From Bacteroidia bacterium (GTDB lineage: Bacteria > Bacteroidota > Bacteroidia > Chitinophagales > UBA2359): a DNA stretch of 64,000 nucleotides. The stretch lies in NCBI GenBank assembly GCA_030427245.1, contig JAUHXA010000025.1:27642-91641 (forward strand). The letters are read 5' to 3'. The position numbers and the translations under genes were made by a program. The notes beneath the pieces were generated by a model, which was not told the DNA's origin, made no database searches, and was given only the letters and a program-made list of their open reading frames with translations. Positions 8,915 through 18,289 of this stretch are shown piece by piece (position 1 is the first letter of the stretch; each line of letters starts with the position of its first letter).

Positions 8915-11698
8915 ATGAAGAAAGACATTGAAAATGCCGACCCCAAAAAATACATTATCATAAAGGGGGCAAGAGTACATAACCTGAAAAACGTAAACGT
9001 AACCATTCCTCGCAATAAATTAGTGGTAGTGACAGGTGTAAGCGGTTCAGGCAAATCTTCTTTGACCATTGACACTCTTTATGCCGAAGGACAAAGACGA
9101 TACGTAGAAAGCCTGTCTTCTTATGCCCGTCAGTTTTTGATGCGGATGGACAAACCTGATGTTGATTACATCAAAGGCATCAGTCCCGCTATTGCCATCG
9201 AACAAAAAGTCATTACCCGTACCTCTCGCTCTACCGTTGGAACGCTCACAGAGATATACGATTATCTTAGACTCATGTTTGCACGAATTGGTAAAACCTA
9301 TTCGCCTATTTCAGGAAATATTGTCAAAAAGCATACCGTTTCGGACGTGGTTGATTTTATTACTTCCTTAGAAGAAGGTACTAAGGTGCAAGTTTTTATT
9401 CCTTTTGAAGTCAAAGACGGACGAACGCCCCAAGAGCAATTGACTGTTTTACTGCAAAAAGGCTTCACCCGAATCGATATAGATGGAACATTGACACGAA
9501 TTGAAGAAGTCAAGCTCCGAAAAAATGCCTTGGTTACTAATATCAAAGTCTTAATAGACCGTTTGGTGATTCGTGACGACGAAGATACCCGCACCCGAGC
9601 CGCCGATTCTGCCCAAACATCTTTTTCTGAAAGCATGGGCGATTGTATTGTTGAAGTCATTGATGGGGAAACTCGAAGTTTCAACAGCCGCTTTGAGTTG
9701 GATGGAGTCACTTTTGAAGAACCCAATGCTCATTTCTTCAATTTCAACAATCCTTATGGTGCCTGCAAACGCTGTGAAGGCTTTGGTAGAGTTATAGACA
9801 TTGACGAACATTTGGTGATTCCTAACCGCAATCTATCTGTCTATGAAGGAGCAATAGTGGCATGGCGCGGCGAAAAAATGAAATTGTATCAAGAAGAACT
9901 GGTCAAACATAGCCACAAGTTTGACTTCCCAATTCACCGAGCGATTAAAGACCTCTCTCCAGAAGAGTATAATTTGTTGTGGAAAGGCAATAAATATTTT
10001 CAAGGTTTGGACGACTTTTTTGTCATGTTGGAACAATCCAGTCACAAAATCCAATACAGGGTGATGCTTTCTCGATATAGAGGACGAACAACCTGTAAGG
10101 ACTGCAAAGGAACTCGTCTGCGAAAAGATGCTCAGTATGTGAAAATTGTCGGCAAATCTATTGCAGACTTGGTTTTGCTACCCATCAAACAGCTATATTT
10201 CTTTTTTGAGCAAATCCAACTGAATGATTATGAAATAGAGGTTGCTAAACGCATATTGTTGGAGGTGCAGAATCGCCTCAAAATCATGAAAGATATTGGA
10301 TTGGGCTACTTGACTCTCAACCGATTGTCCAGCACACTTTCGGGAGGGGAGACCCAACGCATCAATCTTACTCGAAGCTTGGGTAGCAATTTGACCAACT
10401 CGATGTATATTTTGGATGAACCTAGTATTGGTTTACATCCGAGAGATACACAGCGTTTGATTCGAGTATTGAAAGAATTGAGAAATTTGGGAAATACGGT
10501 GGTCATTGTGGAACACGAAGAAGAAATCATTCGCAATGCGGATTATATCATAGATATGGGACCGATGGCAGGACATTTGGGTGGTGAAGTAGTTTTTGAA
10601 GGGGAACCTTCCGAATTATTAGACAGCCAATACAGCCTGACCGCTGATTATCTATTGGGCCGAAAAGAAGTGGCCGTTCCCGAACACCGCCGAAAAGTTG
10701 TCAATTCCATCACCATACATCACGCAAGCCATCACAACCTCAAGGACATTTCCGCTACTTTCCCTTTGAATGCCATCACAGTCGTATCAGGTGTGAGTGG
10801 TTCGGGCAAAACTTCGCTGGTCAAAGATATTTTATACCCTTCACTCAAACGCCATTTTGAAGGTGCGGGAAATGCGCCGGGAACGCACAAAGAAATTACG
10901 GGAGATTTGAACAGCCTTTCCAAAATAGATTTGATTAGTCAAAATCCTTTAGGGCGTTCTTCTCGCTCCAATCCAGTGACCTATATCAAGGCTTATGATG
11001 CCATTAGAGAATTGTTTTCCAAAATGCACTTATCAAAAGTGAATGGTTTCAAACCCAAGCATTTTTCCTTTAATGTGGAAGGCGGTCGCTGTGAATCCTG
11101 CAAAGGAGAAGGGTATGTGACCATCGAAATGCAATTTTTGGCAGATGTGCGACTAAAGTGTGAAGAATGTGAAGGCAAGCGTTTCAAGCCAGAGGTCATT
11201 GAAGTACAGTATAAAAACAAGAGCATACACGATGTTTTGGAAATGAGTGTGGACGAAGCAATTGACTTTTTTGTTGACCGTCCAGAGGTCGTTGGTAAAA
11301 TACAGCCGCTTCAAGATGTAGGCTTGGGCTATGTCAAATTGGGACAGTCATCAAGTACTTTGAGTGGAGGAGAAGCACAGCGAGTAAAATTGGCTTCTTA
11401 CCTCGGCAAAGGTCGCTCCAACAATCCGATTCTATTCATTTTTGACGAACCTTCTACGGGGCTTCACTTCAACGATATAAAAAAACTCTTGGCTGCCTTC
11501 AATGCTTTGGTTGAAAGTGGTCATACGATTGTGATTGTCGAACACAATATGGACATCATCAAATGTGCGGATTGGTTGATTGACTTGGGACCTGATGGTG
11601 GCGATGAGGGCGGATATTTGTTGTATCAAGGTGTGCCAGAAGGATTACCAGAAGTGGAAAACTCTTATACTGGGGAGTATTTGAAAGAGAAATTATGA
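8915..11698 (+). CDS. uvrA: Excinuclease ABC subunit A
   Basis: A complete 927-residue UvrA, the damage-recognition ATPase of nucleotide excision repair. It has two ABC ATPase modules: Walker A GVSGSGKSS at residues 41-49 and GVSGSGKTS near 626, with signature motifs LSGGETQR near 475 and LSGGEAQR near 815. The zinc-binding insertions are visible as CKRCEGFG / CKDCKGTR in the first half and CESCKGEG / CEECEGKRF in the second. Length is usual for the family. It stands alone on the plus strand between a divergent sigma gene and a convergent metalloprotease gene. Confidence 0.97.
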   Translation: MKKDIENADPKKYIIIKGARVHNLKNVNVTIPRNKLVVVTGVSGSGKSSLTIDTLYAEGQRRYVESLSSYARQFLMRMDKPDVDYIKGISPAIAIEQKVITRTSRSTVGTLTEIYDYLRLMFARIGKTYSPISGNIVKKHTVSDVVDFITSLEEGTKVQVFIPFEVKDGRTPQEQLTVLLQKGFTRIDIDGTLTRIEEVKLRKNALVTNIKVLIDRLVIRDDEDTRTRAADSAQTSFSESMGDCIVEVIDGETRSFNSRFELDGVTFEEPNAHFFNFNNPYGACKRCEGFGRVIDIDEHLVIPNRNLSVYEGAIVAWRGEKMKLYQEELVKHSHKFDFPIHRAIKDLSPEEYNLLWKGNKYFQGLDDFFVMLEQSSHKIQYRVMLSRYRGRTTCKDCKGTRLRKDAQYVKIVGKSIADLVLLPIKQLYFFFEQIQLNDYEIEVAKRILLEVQNRLKIMKDIGLGYLTLNRLSSTLSGGETQRINLTRSLGSNLTNSMYILDEPSIGLHPRDTQRLIRVLKELRNLGNTVVIVEHEEEIIRNADYIIDMGPMAGHLGGEVVFEGEPSELLDSQYSLTADYLLGRKEVAVPEHRRKVVNSITIHHASHHNLKDISATFPLNAITVVSGVSGSGKTSLVKDILYPSLKRHFEGAGNAPGTHKEITGDLNSLSKIDLISQNPLGRSSRSNPVTYIKAYDAIRELFSKMHLSKVNGFKPKHFSFNVEGGRCESCKGEGYVTIEMQFLADVRLKCEECEGKRFKPEVIEVQYKNKSIHDVLEMSVDEAIDFFVDRPEVVGKIQPLQDVGLGYVKLGQSSSTLSGGEAQRVKLASYLGKGRSNNPILFIFDEPSTGLHFNDIKKLLAAFNALVESGHTIVIVEHNMDIIKCADWLIDLGPDGGDEGGYLLYQGVPEGLPEVENSYTGEYLKEKL

Positions 11699-11765
11699 AT
11701 TGAAACTAAAACTTCACCTTTTTCTCAGCTTATTTGTTTCATTTTAGTATAGGATAAATAAAAGA

Positions 11766-11797
11766 GCCTCCTTTCTTCAATATAGAAAAAAGGAGGC
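11766..11797 (-). terminator. Terminator downstream of the M43 metalloprotease gene (possibly bidirectional)
   Basis: A 9-bp stem GCCTCCTTT (11766-11774) with AAAGGAGGC (11789-11797). On the minus strand it is followed by a T-rich stretch. It lies between the convergent uvrA and metalloprotease genes. Confidence 0.75.
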
Positions 11798-11834
11798 ATA
11801 AATCACTAATTGTTAATTCACTAAATTACTTACT

Positions 11835-14804
11835 TTAGTACACAAAAAACTTTTGAATCGCACTTTGCTGTCCATTGTTTACCTGCAATAGGTAAGCTCC
11901 TTCCTGCAATGTACTAACATCCAATTGTACTTTTCCATCTTTAGAAGTGGTATTCACTGCTTTCTGCATCAATATGCGTCCTGTCATATCATAAACCGTA
12001 ATGCTCGTTGCTTCTTGAGAAACATTGTCGTAAGCTACGTTCAAGATATCTTTGGCAGGATTCGGGAACAAACGTAGAGCCAAATCAGCAGCCGTTCCAA
12101 GTGTTTCTACTTCTTCGGTCAATTCAGGTGTATTCGTTATAGAACCATCATTTCTTGTATTTCCAGTAGAGCAGCCTTCAATGGTAACATCGTCAATGTA
12201 CACGTAATCACTATTTCCAGAAGCATCACAACGGAAACGCACTCTTGTATTGGAACTAAAAGGCCCTGAAATAGTTACGTCATCGGTATAGTAAGTGTTG
12301 TTTACAAATGTACTACCTTGAGCATAAGCTGCAACAGTGGTATAAGTTGAACCTCCATTGGTGGAAATTTGCAACCAGAAATCTTCATTGTTTTCCATAC
12401 TTCTTGCATAGAAATTGAAGGAAACGGTTACTTCATCATAAGAAGATAGATTTAAGTTGTCGGTTGTCATTACTGAGGTAGAAGTATTGTCTCTCAACTG
12501 AATACTATAGCTCCCTGTGCTGGCATAAGTGCTATTAGATATTCTGGCGCAATCAGAACCACCATCATTCCAGATTCCCCATCCAGCTTCAAATCCGTCG
12601 CTATCAACAGTATCACAGCCGCCAGTACTACAAGGCGCACAAGAACCACCACAATCAACACCTGTTTCGCTGCCATTTTGAATACCGTCTGTACACGTTG
12701 GAGCAGGAGTAGAACCCAAGCAGAAGTTAGTGGTTTCGGAAGCTCCAAACGAACCACCAGAAGCCAAAGTACTACTTGAGGAAGTTACACTGTAAGAGCC
12801 ATTGCCATAAGAGCAGCAGATTCCATCACCATACGCATCGTTGATAATGAAGTCATAACAACCATCTGCTAAACATAAAGTTTCGGTAAAAGTCGAACCA
12901 TCAGGAGAACTTCCATAAGTACCGCCAGAAGCTACAGTTCCTCCACTTGAATTGGTAATAGACCAGCTTGTTTCTTCAGGGTAGTTGTCAAATGTAATCG
13001 AAACGGTCACTTCTGTGCCACTGCAACCACCGCCACAAGGCGCACAAGAACCACCGCAGTCAACACCTGTTTCATCTCCATTTTGAACACCGTCTGTACA
13101 AGTTGGACAAGCTGCACAAGAGCCACCACAGTCAACACCTGTTTCATTTCCATTTTGAACACCGTCTGTACAAGTTGGACAAGCTGCGCAGTCAGGACCA
13201 CCGCAATCAACACCTGTTTCACTTCCATTTTGAACACCGTCTGTACAAGTTGGACAAGCCGCACAGTCAGGGCCACCGCAATCAACACCCGTTTCGTTGC
13301 CATTTTGAACACCGTCGCTACAAGTAGGACAAGCTGCACAGTCAGGACCACCACAATCAACACCTGTTTCATTTCCGTTTTGAACGCCATCTGTACAAGT
13401 TGGTGCAGTGCCGCCTAAGCAGAAGTTGGTAGTTTCAGAAGAACTGAATGAACCACCAGAAGCCAATGTACCACTTGCATCCGTCACACTATACGATCCA
13501 TTGCCATAAGAGCAGCAGATTCCGTCACCATAAGCATCGTTGATGGTGAAGTCATAACAACCATTTGGTAAACAGACAGCTTCAGTGAAAGTCGAACCGT
13601 CAGGAGAACTTCCATAAGTACCACCAGAAGCAACAGTTGAGCCACTTGAATTGGTCAATGACCAGCTTGTTTCTTCTGGATAGTTGTCAAATGTAATCGA
13701 AACGGTCACTTCTGTATCACCACCACAGCCACTTACACAAGGCGTACAGTTAGAACCACCACAGTCAACACCTTCTTCATCGCCATTTTGAATACCATCC
13801 GTACAAGTTGGAGGGGCAGGTGCGCCACAGCCACCAGAAGTAAGCAAACTTGCTCTGAATCCACCAGAATCAAACAAAGCACGCATACGATTTTTTTGAC
13901 CGGTGGTGTACATATTCATACAACCGTCATCAGAATAATCCATGTAGTTTTGGAACATATCATTCGTTCCACAGCTTACTGGGCCAGGATAAGTACAAGG
14001 TGAACCTGTATAGTTAGGCCCATCGGAAGCTGGAGTATCCGATACAAAATCATCTACACCACAACCACCATCACCCCAAATGTGGCGAAGGTTCAACCAG
14101 TGACCTACTTCGTGAGTCGTAGTTCTACCTAAGTTAAAAGGAGCATTTACATTGCCTGTTGTTCCGAAAGCAGTTGTCAAACATACAACGCCATCTGTTG
14201 CAGCAGGACCGCCAGGAAATTGGGCATAACCCAAAATACCTCCACTTAGGTTACACACCCAAATATTGAGGTATTTGCCAGTGTCCCAAGCATCTGTGCC
14301 TCCTGAACTACTGGACTTCATCTGATCGTTGGTGCCCCAAGAAGAATTGCTTGTTGATTTACGGGTGATCCCATTGGTCGAATTGCCATTGGGATCAACA
14401 GTAGCCATACAAAATTCAATTTCGGAGTCCGCTGCAACACCTAAAAAGTCGCCAGGTGTGTTGGAGGCATCGGAATTGTTACGGCGAAAGTCTTCATTCA
14501 ATACATCAATTTGAGATTGAATTTGAGCATTGCTGATGTTTTGTGCTGAAGTATTGTACAAAACGTGAACGACAACGGGTATGGTAATTACACCGTTCAC
14601 TTTTTGGTTACTACTAGTACTTTGCAGCACTCTATTTGTGTGTTTTTCAATTTGTTCCATGTTTTTGACAACTTCAGGATGCTTTTGTTGAAGCATTTCA
14701 AGATGTCCCATGGTACCACAGTTACGGGTTGTTTGGGAAAGTAAGTCAGCACTGCTGCATACGATGCAGCATAAAAGAATTAAAAGGGCAGAAAATTTCT
14801 TCAT
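11835..14804 (-). CDS. Secreted M43-family zinc metalloprotease with Cys-rich tandem repeats and T9SS sorting domain
   Basis: 989 residues from ATG 14804, where MKKFSALLILLCCIVC starts a signal peptide; the frame is open 36 codons further but without a signal sequence. The M43 (pappalysin/cytophagalysin) catalytic site HEVGHWLNLRH lies near residues 230-240, with a Met-turn segment NYMDYSDDGCMNM about 90 residues later. Then come seven Cys-rich CTDGxQNGxExGVDCGG repeats of about 25 residues: one near 338, five in tandem near 470-590, and one near 705. They are interleaved with two near-identical domains of about 98 residues beginning EVTVSITFDNYPEETSW. A MAM-like jelly-roll follows (about 735-880) and a type A T9SS C-terminal domain ends the protein (LRLFPNPAKDILNV onward). 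Expected fate is export through Sec, then T9SS release or anchoring at the surface. Confidence 0.9.
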   Translation of the reverse strand: MKKFSALLILLCCIVCSSADLLSQTTRNCGTMGHLEMLQQKHPEVVKNMEQIEKHTNRVLQSTSSNQKVNGVITIPVVVHVLYNTSAQNISNAQIQSQIDVLNEDFRRNNSDASNTPGDFLGVAADSEIEFCMATVDPNGNSTNGITRKSTSNSSWGTNDQMKSSSSGGTDAWDTGKYLNIWVCNLSGGILGYAQFPGGPAATDGVVCLTTAFGTTGNVNAPFNLGRTTTHEVGHWLNLRHIWGDGGCGVDDFVSDTPASDGPNYTGSPCTYPGPVSCGTNDMFQNYMDYSDDGCMNMYTTGQKNRMRALFDSGGFRASLLTSGGCGAPAPPTCTDGIQNGDEEGVDCGGSNCTPCVSGCGGDTEVTVSITFDNYPEETSWSLTNSSGSTVASGGTYGSSPDGSTFTEAVCLPNGCYDFTINDAYGDGICCSYGNGSYSVTDASGTLASGGSFSSSETTNFCLGGTAPTCTDGVQNGNETGVDCGGPDCAACPTCSDGVQNGNETGVDCGGPDCAACPTCTDGVQNGSETGVDCGGPDCAACPTCTDGVQNGNETGVDCGGSCAACPTCTDGVQNGDETGVDCGGSCAPCGGGCSGTEVTVSITFDNYPEETSWSITNSSGGTVASGGTYGSSPDGSTFTETLCLADGCYDFIINDAYGDGICCSYGNGSYSVTSSSSTLASGGSFGASETTNFCLGSTPAPTCTDGIQNGSETGVDCGGSCAPCSTGGCDTVDSDGFEAGWGIWNDGGSDCARISNSTYASTGSYSIQLRDNTSTSVMTTDNLNLSSYDEVTVSFNFYARSMENNEDFWLQISTNGGSTYTTVAAYAQGSTFVNNTYYTDDVTISGPFSSNTRVRFRCDASGNSDYVYIDDVTIEGCSTGNTRNDGSITNTPELTEEVETLGTAADLALRLFPNPAKDILNVAYDNVSQEATSITVYDMTGRILMQKAVNTTSKDGKVQLDVSTLQEGAYLLQVNNGQQSAIQKFFVY
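13040..13410 (-). repeat. In-frame tandem repeat, 72-75 bp period, inside the metalloprotease gene
   Basis: The segment beginning CAACACC (plus strand) recurs at 13061, 13133, 13208, 13283 and 13358, giving spacings of 72, 75, 75 and 75 bp. Copies are highly similar at DNA level, so the unit probably expands and contracts by recombination or slippage. Each unit encodes one Cys-rich CTDG...GVDCGG module. Confidence 0.93.
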
Positions 14805-14865
14805 GTAATTACAAGGTTTTGTTAATAGGAAATTATTCACTAAATGCTTTGTCAAGCGATTGCTA

Positions 14866-14873
14866 CAAATGTA
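14866..14873 (-). promoter_or_regulatory. Possible -7 promoter element of the metalloprotease gene
   Basis: TACATTTG on the minus strand fits TAnnTTTG, about 60 bp upstream of ATG 14804. No good TTTG partner is seen at the right distance, so this is weak. The rest of 14874-15145 shows no gene. Confidence 0.35.
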
Positions 14874-15145
14874 ACCTAATGTTAAAAAGGGGTTCGAGCA
14901 GTTTTTTAACAAAAATTAAGCTTTAAGGAGTTGATATGAGCCACGATTTATAAAAATATCTATATGAATACTTGTGGCTGTTGTGATGTTGGAACATATA
15001 TACGAACCAAAACGCTTTTAGGTTTTATGAGGACTTTTTTTTGTTAAATAATTGTTAATTTTTTTGAAGTGAAAGGGTGTATACAATGAGCTCTATCTCG
15101 GAATAGAACTTTTAGCAAGAACCTAATGGCAATTATCAGATGAAT

Positions 15146-15187
15146 AGTAAAAATAAAAAGGCCTTGCAGATTTTTGATTTGCAAGGC
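15146..15187 (-). terminator. Terminator downstream of tRNA-Arg
   Basis: Stem GCCTTGCA (15161-15168) with TGCAAGGC (15180-15187), extended by a few AT pairs. On the minus strand it is followed by CCTTTTTATTTTT. It ends the tRNA transcript. Confidence 0.8.
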
Positions 15188-15203
15188 ATTATGTTAAAGG
15201 GAG

Positions 15204-15275
15204 TGGTCCCACCAGGACTCGAACCTGGATCTAAAGTTTAGGAAACTTCTATTCTATCCCTTGAACTATGGGACC
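15204..15275 (-). tRNA. tRNA-Arg, anticodon CCU
   Basis: 72 nt on the minus strand fold as a full cloverleaf. The acceptor stem is GGTCCCA with TGGGACC and the discriminator is A. The D-stem is GTTC/GAAT. The anticodon stem GAAGT/ACTTT encloses the loop TTCCTAA, giving anticodon CCT, so it reads AGG. The T-arm is CCAGG-TTCGAGT-CCTGG. The 3' CCA is not encoded. It lies between asnS (same strand, upstream) and a strong terminator, so it may be cotranscribed with asnS or have its own promoter in the 69-bp gap. Confidence 0.96.
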
Positions 15276-15344
15276 AATGGAAAATTCAAATTCAAGCAAC
15301 AAACTCAAAAACCAACGTATGTTGCTTGAATTTTGTTTTTTGAG

Positions 15345-16865
15345 TTATGGAAACAAACGTCCGTAATACCTCGGGAAAGGAATCGTTTGGCGAATGTGTT
15401 TCGCACCCGTAATCCACATCACCGTCCGCTCAAAACCCAATCCAAAGCCAGAATGAGGGACAGAACCATAACGACGCAAATCGGTGTACCACTGAAATAC
15501 TTCCTCAGGTAGGTTGTGTGCTCGAATAGAAGCCAATAAGACTTCTAAATCATCTTCTCGTTCCGAACCTCCCACAACTTCGCCAAAACCTTCTGGTGCG
15601 AGTACATCCACACCTTTGATGTATTCTGGATCGTCTGGGTAGCGTTTCATATAGAATGCCTTGATAGCACGAGGCCATTTATAGACCATCACAGGCGTAT
15701 CAAATAGTCGAGTCAAAACACGTTCGTTCGGTGCGCCAAAATCTTCGCCGCGAGGAAAGTTCTTAGACGATTCGATCCAAAGTGGAATGTTTCGAGCGTC
15801 TTCCTCCAATTGCTTCAATTCTTTTTTGAGTTTGTCGACTTTACTTTGAAGGTAATTGCGTTTGCCCTTTTTCATATTACCTTTCAGAAGCACTTCTGTT
15901 TCCTCAATTTCTGCTTTTGTTACCGTCAACTTTGCTTCAACAGCCGCCAAATCTTCTTCTTGAACCGTAATGGCATTTTTACCATTTACCTCTCTTTCTC
16001 CCCGAATAATGTCGACGGCTTCTTCGTAAGTGATGCGAGGAAAAGGCTTGTGAATGTGTTCAAAAAGGAAAGTGTCTCTATCCAAAGCCTTCAATTCTGT
16101 TTGGCATTTTTCAAAGACATCGGTGATGATGAAACGAATAAAATCTTCAATCAAATCCATGTCCATGTCCAAATCGTAGAACGCCATTTCGGGTTCTATC
16201 ATCCAAAACTCCGACAAGTGACGAGGAGTAACCGATTTTTCAGCCCTAAAACAAGGCCCAAAAGTATAAACCTTACCCATTGCCATAGCAGTAGCTTCTG
16301 CATACAATTGACCTGATTGGGAAAGGTAGGCTTCGACTCCTTCTTTGTAAAATTCTGTGCCAAAAAGGTCAGAAGTGCCTTCCGCAGCATTTCCTGTCAA
16401 AATAGGCGAATCGGTTTGTATAAAACCCCTATCTTGAAAGAAATGGTGAATCGACATTTTCAGTTGGTTGCGAATTCTGAGAATTGCCCATTGTTTTTTG
16501 GAACGTAACCACAAATGACGGTGATTCAATAAAAAATCAGGACCATGTTCTTTTTTGCCCAGTGGAAATTCTTCGGCAATGTGAACTACTTCTATTTTCT
16601 TGACCTGCAATTCATAACCGCCTGATTGCCGTTCATTCTTAATGACCATACCCGTCAGAATAATAGAACTTTCTTGAGTGATTCTTTTTGCAGCTTCAAA
16701 TTCTTCTTCCGAAACATTCTGCAAATCAATCACACATTCTACATATCCTGAGCCATCACGTAGAGTAATAAAGGCTATTTTTCCGCCTGTTCTTCGAGTC
16801 GCTACCCAACCTTTTAGGGTAACTTGTTGTTCTTCATATTGAGATAAGTCGCTGATTTGTACCAT
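15345..16865 (-). CDS. asnS: Asparaginyl-tRNA synthetase
   Basis: 506 residues. The N-terminal OB-fold anticodon-binding domain (VTLKGWVATRRTGGKIAFITLRDG) is followed by a class II catalytic core with motif 2 (FGPCFRAEKS) and motif 3 (GFGLGFERTVMWITG), ending in FPRYYGRLFP. It charges tRNA-Asn with asparagine in the cytoplasm. The protein is longer than many bacterial AsnRS because of a Lys/Glu-rich, probably coiled-coil insertion near residues 300-360 (AAVEAKLTVTKAEIEETE and following). Asn rather than Asp specificity is inferred from the short overall architecture and the absence of the bacterial AspRS GAD domain. The tRNA-Arg gene lies 69 bp downstream. Confidence 0.9.
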   Translation of the reverse strand: MVQISDLSQYEEQQVTLKGWVATRRTGGKIAFITLRDGSGYVECVIDLQNVSEEEFEAAKRITQESSIILTGMVIKNERQSGGYELQVKKIEVVHIAEEFPLGKKEHGPDFLLNHRHLWLRSKKQWAILRIRNQLKMSIHHFFQDRGFIQTDSPILTGNAAEGTSDLFGTEFYKEGVEAYLSQSGQLYAEATAMAMGKVYTFGPCFRAEKSVTPRHLSEFWMIEPEMAFYDLDMDMDLIEDFIRFIITDVFEKCQTELKALDRDTFLFEHIHKPFPRITYEEAVDIIRGEREVNGKNAITVQEEDLAAVEAKLTVTKAEIEETEVLLKGNMKKGKRNYLQSKVDKLKKELKQLEEDARNIPLWIESSKNFPRGEDFGAPNERVLTRLFDTPVMVYKWPRAIKAFYMKRYPDDPEYIKGVDVLAPEGFGEVVGGSEREDDLEVLLASIRAHNLPEEVFQWYTDLRRYGSVPHSGFGLGFERTVMWITGAKHIRQTIPFPRYYGRLFP

Positions 16866-16902
16866 AACAGTTCTGTGTTTTCAGCCAAATTAAATAAAGT
16901 CA

Positions 16903-16910
16903 CAAATATA
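16903..16910 (-). promoter_or_regulatory. Possible -7 promoter element of asnS
   Basis: TATATTTG on the minus strand, 38 bp upstream of the asnS ATG. No clear TTTG at -33, so moderate support only. Confidence 0.4.
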
Positions 16911-17028
16911 CAATTGTTTTGTAAAGTTGTGGAACTGCTACAAAATTATCGCCAAACTAGTTCCTATATCAACAAAAAATAAATGTTTTTTGTATGTTTA
17001 CAATATCCATCTTAATGCAATTAATACT

Positions 17029-17610
17029 ATGAGAGGTAAAAAATACACATTAGAAGAATGGCTTGAATTGATAAAGTCTGGAAATGAACAGGCCATTACT
17101 CAGCTTTATGAGAAGTACCGAAAAGAGTTTTTCTTATGGATAAAAAATAAATATCAATGTACAGATGAAGAGGCTCTGGATGCTTATCAAGAAAGTGTAT
17201 TGGTGATGTACAACAACATTAAAAAAGGAAAACTCCAAAAATTTACGAGCAGTATTAAAACGTATTTGTTTGCGATTGGTAGAAATGTGGTTCTCTACAA
17301 TCGCCGAAAATTTCAACGAGAACGAAACAGTATAACAGATAGAGAAAACGATATTGTGGATCAGGAATCGGTACAGGTGAATTTGCAGGTTTCGGAGCGC
17401 CAAAAAATATTGATAGAGGTGATAGACGATATGGGGAATCCTTGCAAATCTTTGATTATGTTTTATTATACCGAAAATTTGCAATTCAAAGAAATTGCCA
17501 AACGACTGAATTATAAAAGTGAAACCGTAGCAAGGATGCAAAAAATGCGTTGCTTGAAAAAAATGCGAAAAATTATGAAAGAAGCATACAGTAAAGAAGA
17601 CTTGTACTAA
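17029..17610 (+). CDS. ECF-type RNA polymerase sigma factor
   Basis: 193 residues from ATG 17029. The frame is open to 16927, but the upstream residues are not sigma-like and MRGKKYTLEEWLELIKSG fits a normal start. Region 2 is visible (AITQLYEKYRKEFFLWI, DAYQESVLVMYNNI, IKTYLFAIGRNVVLYNRRK), and region 4 has an HTH (FKEIAKRLNYKSETVARMQ). The Arg/Asn-rich linker is unusually polar. The gene is followed 40 bp downstream by a 208-residue soluble protein, the likely partner. It belongs to the Bacteroidota-type ECF group that comes with non-membrane partners. Confidence 0.88.
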   Translation: MRGKKYTLEEWLELIKSGNEQAITQLYEKYRKEFFLWIKNKYQCTDEEALDAYQESVLVMYNNIKKGKLQKFTSSIKTYLFAIGRNVVLYNRRKFQRERNSITDRENDIVDQESVQVNLQVSERQKILIEVIDDMGNPCKSLIMFYYTENLQFKEIAKRLNYKSETVARMQKMRCLKKMRKIMKEAYSKEDLY

Positions 17611-17650
17611 GAAATTTCTAATTGATGGCATGAAATAATAACTACTTATC

Positions 17651-18277
17651 ATGGAACAAACGATAAAAATTGCTGATTTTCTGACAAATAGGCTTTCTCC
17701 CCAAGAAGCGGAAGCAGTACGACTGCAGATAGCTAACAATCCCGAATGGGCCGAAGAAGCTGCTTTTTTGCAAGAAGTTTTATTCTCTGCTATTGAGGTG
17801 AAGAAAAAACAATTGAGAGAACATTTTGCTGTTGTTGAAGCGAAACTCAAAAAGCAACAGGCCAAGAGCCTTTCTGCTTCAATAGATAAAATGAAAACCT
17901 CGGTTCAAAAACAGTTGGACTATTCTATCGAACAATTGAAGGAATTGTTCGCCCCTGTCCCTCATTACCAACCTCTTTTGGCCATGCCTACCAGGGCAGG
18001 CGGAATTGAAGTTTTGGTGCCCGAAAATGGAGTGGATTGTACGGATGAAGGACTGTATTTTGAGCTTTCCGAAACAAGCAAGGAATTGTTGGAGTTGAGT
18101 ATCGAAAACAATCAATGTGATGAGGTTTACACCTTAGAAATCGAACCCAATACCTTTCAGTTCACTGTTCCTTTTGTTGCAAAGGAGCATCCTCCAGGAC
18201 GTTATTATTGGAAATTGATGGTAGAAGACGAGATGGTGATATCGGAGTTTTTTGTTGGGAAAGATATGAAACCATAG
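17651..18277 (+). CDS. Sigma-associated soluble protein of unknown function
   Basis: 208 residues immediately downstream of the ECF sigma gene. The first 50 residues resemble anti-sigma-like segments of Bacteroidota (ADFLTNRLSPQEAEAVRLQI, then a WAEEAAF segment). A Lys-rich helical stretch follows (about 55-110) and then a beta-rich C-terminal domain (IEVLVPENGVDCTDEGLYFE to EFFVGKD). No transmembrane helix and no zinc motif are seen. It probably controls or responds to the sigma factor; no named family is recognised. Confidence 0.7.
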   Translation: MEQTIKIADFLTNRLSPQEAEAVRLQIANNPEWAEEAAFLQEVLFSAIEVKKKQLREHFAVVEAKLKKQQAKSLSASIDKMKTSVQKQLDYSIEQLKELFAPVPHYQPLLAMPTRAGGIEVLVPENGVDCTDEGLYFELSETSKELLELSIENNQCDEVYTLEIEPNTFQFTVPFVAKEHPPGRYYWKLMVEDEMVISEFFVGKDMKP

Positions 18278-18289
18278 AAAACAATTCTC

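Noticed and set aside
13007..13418. Open frames on both strands within the Cys-rich repeats
   Set aside because: They are alternate-frame shadows of the tandem repeat in the metalloprotease gene; the products are pure repeats with no start context.
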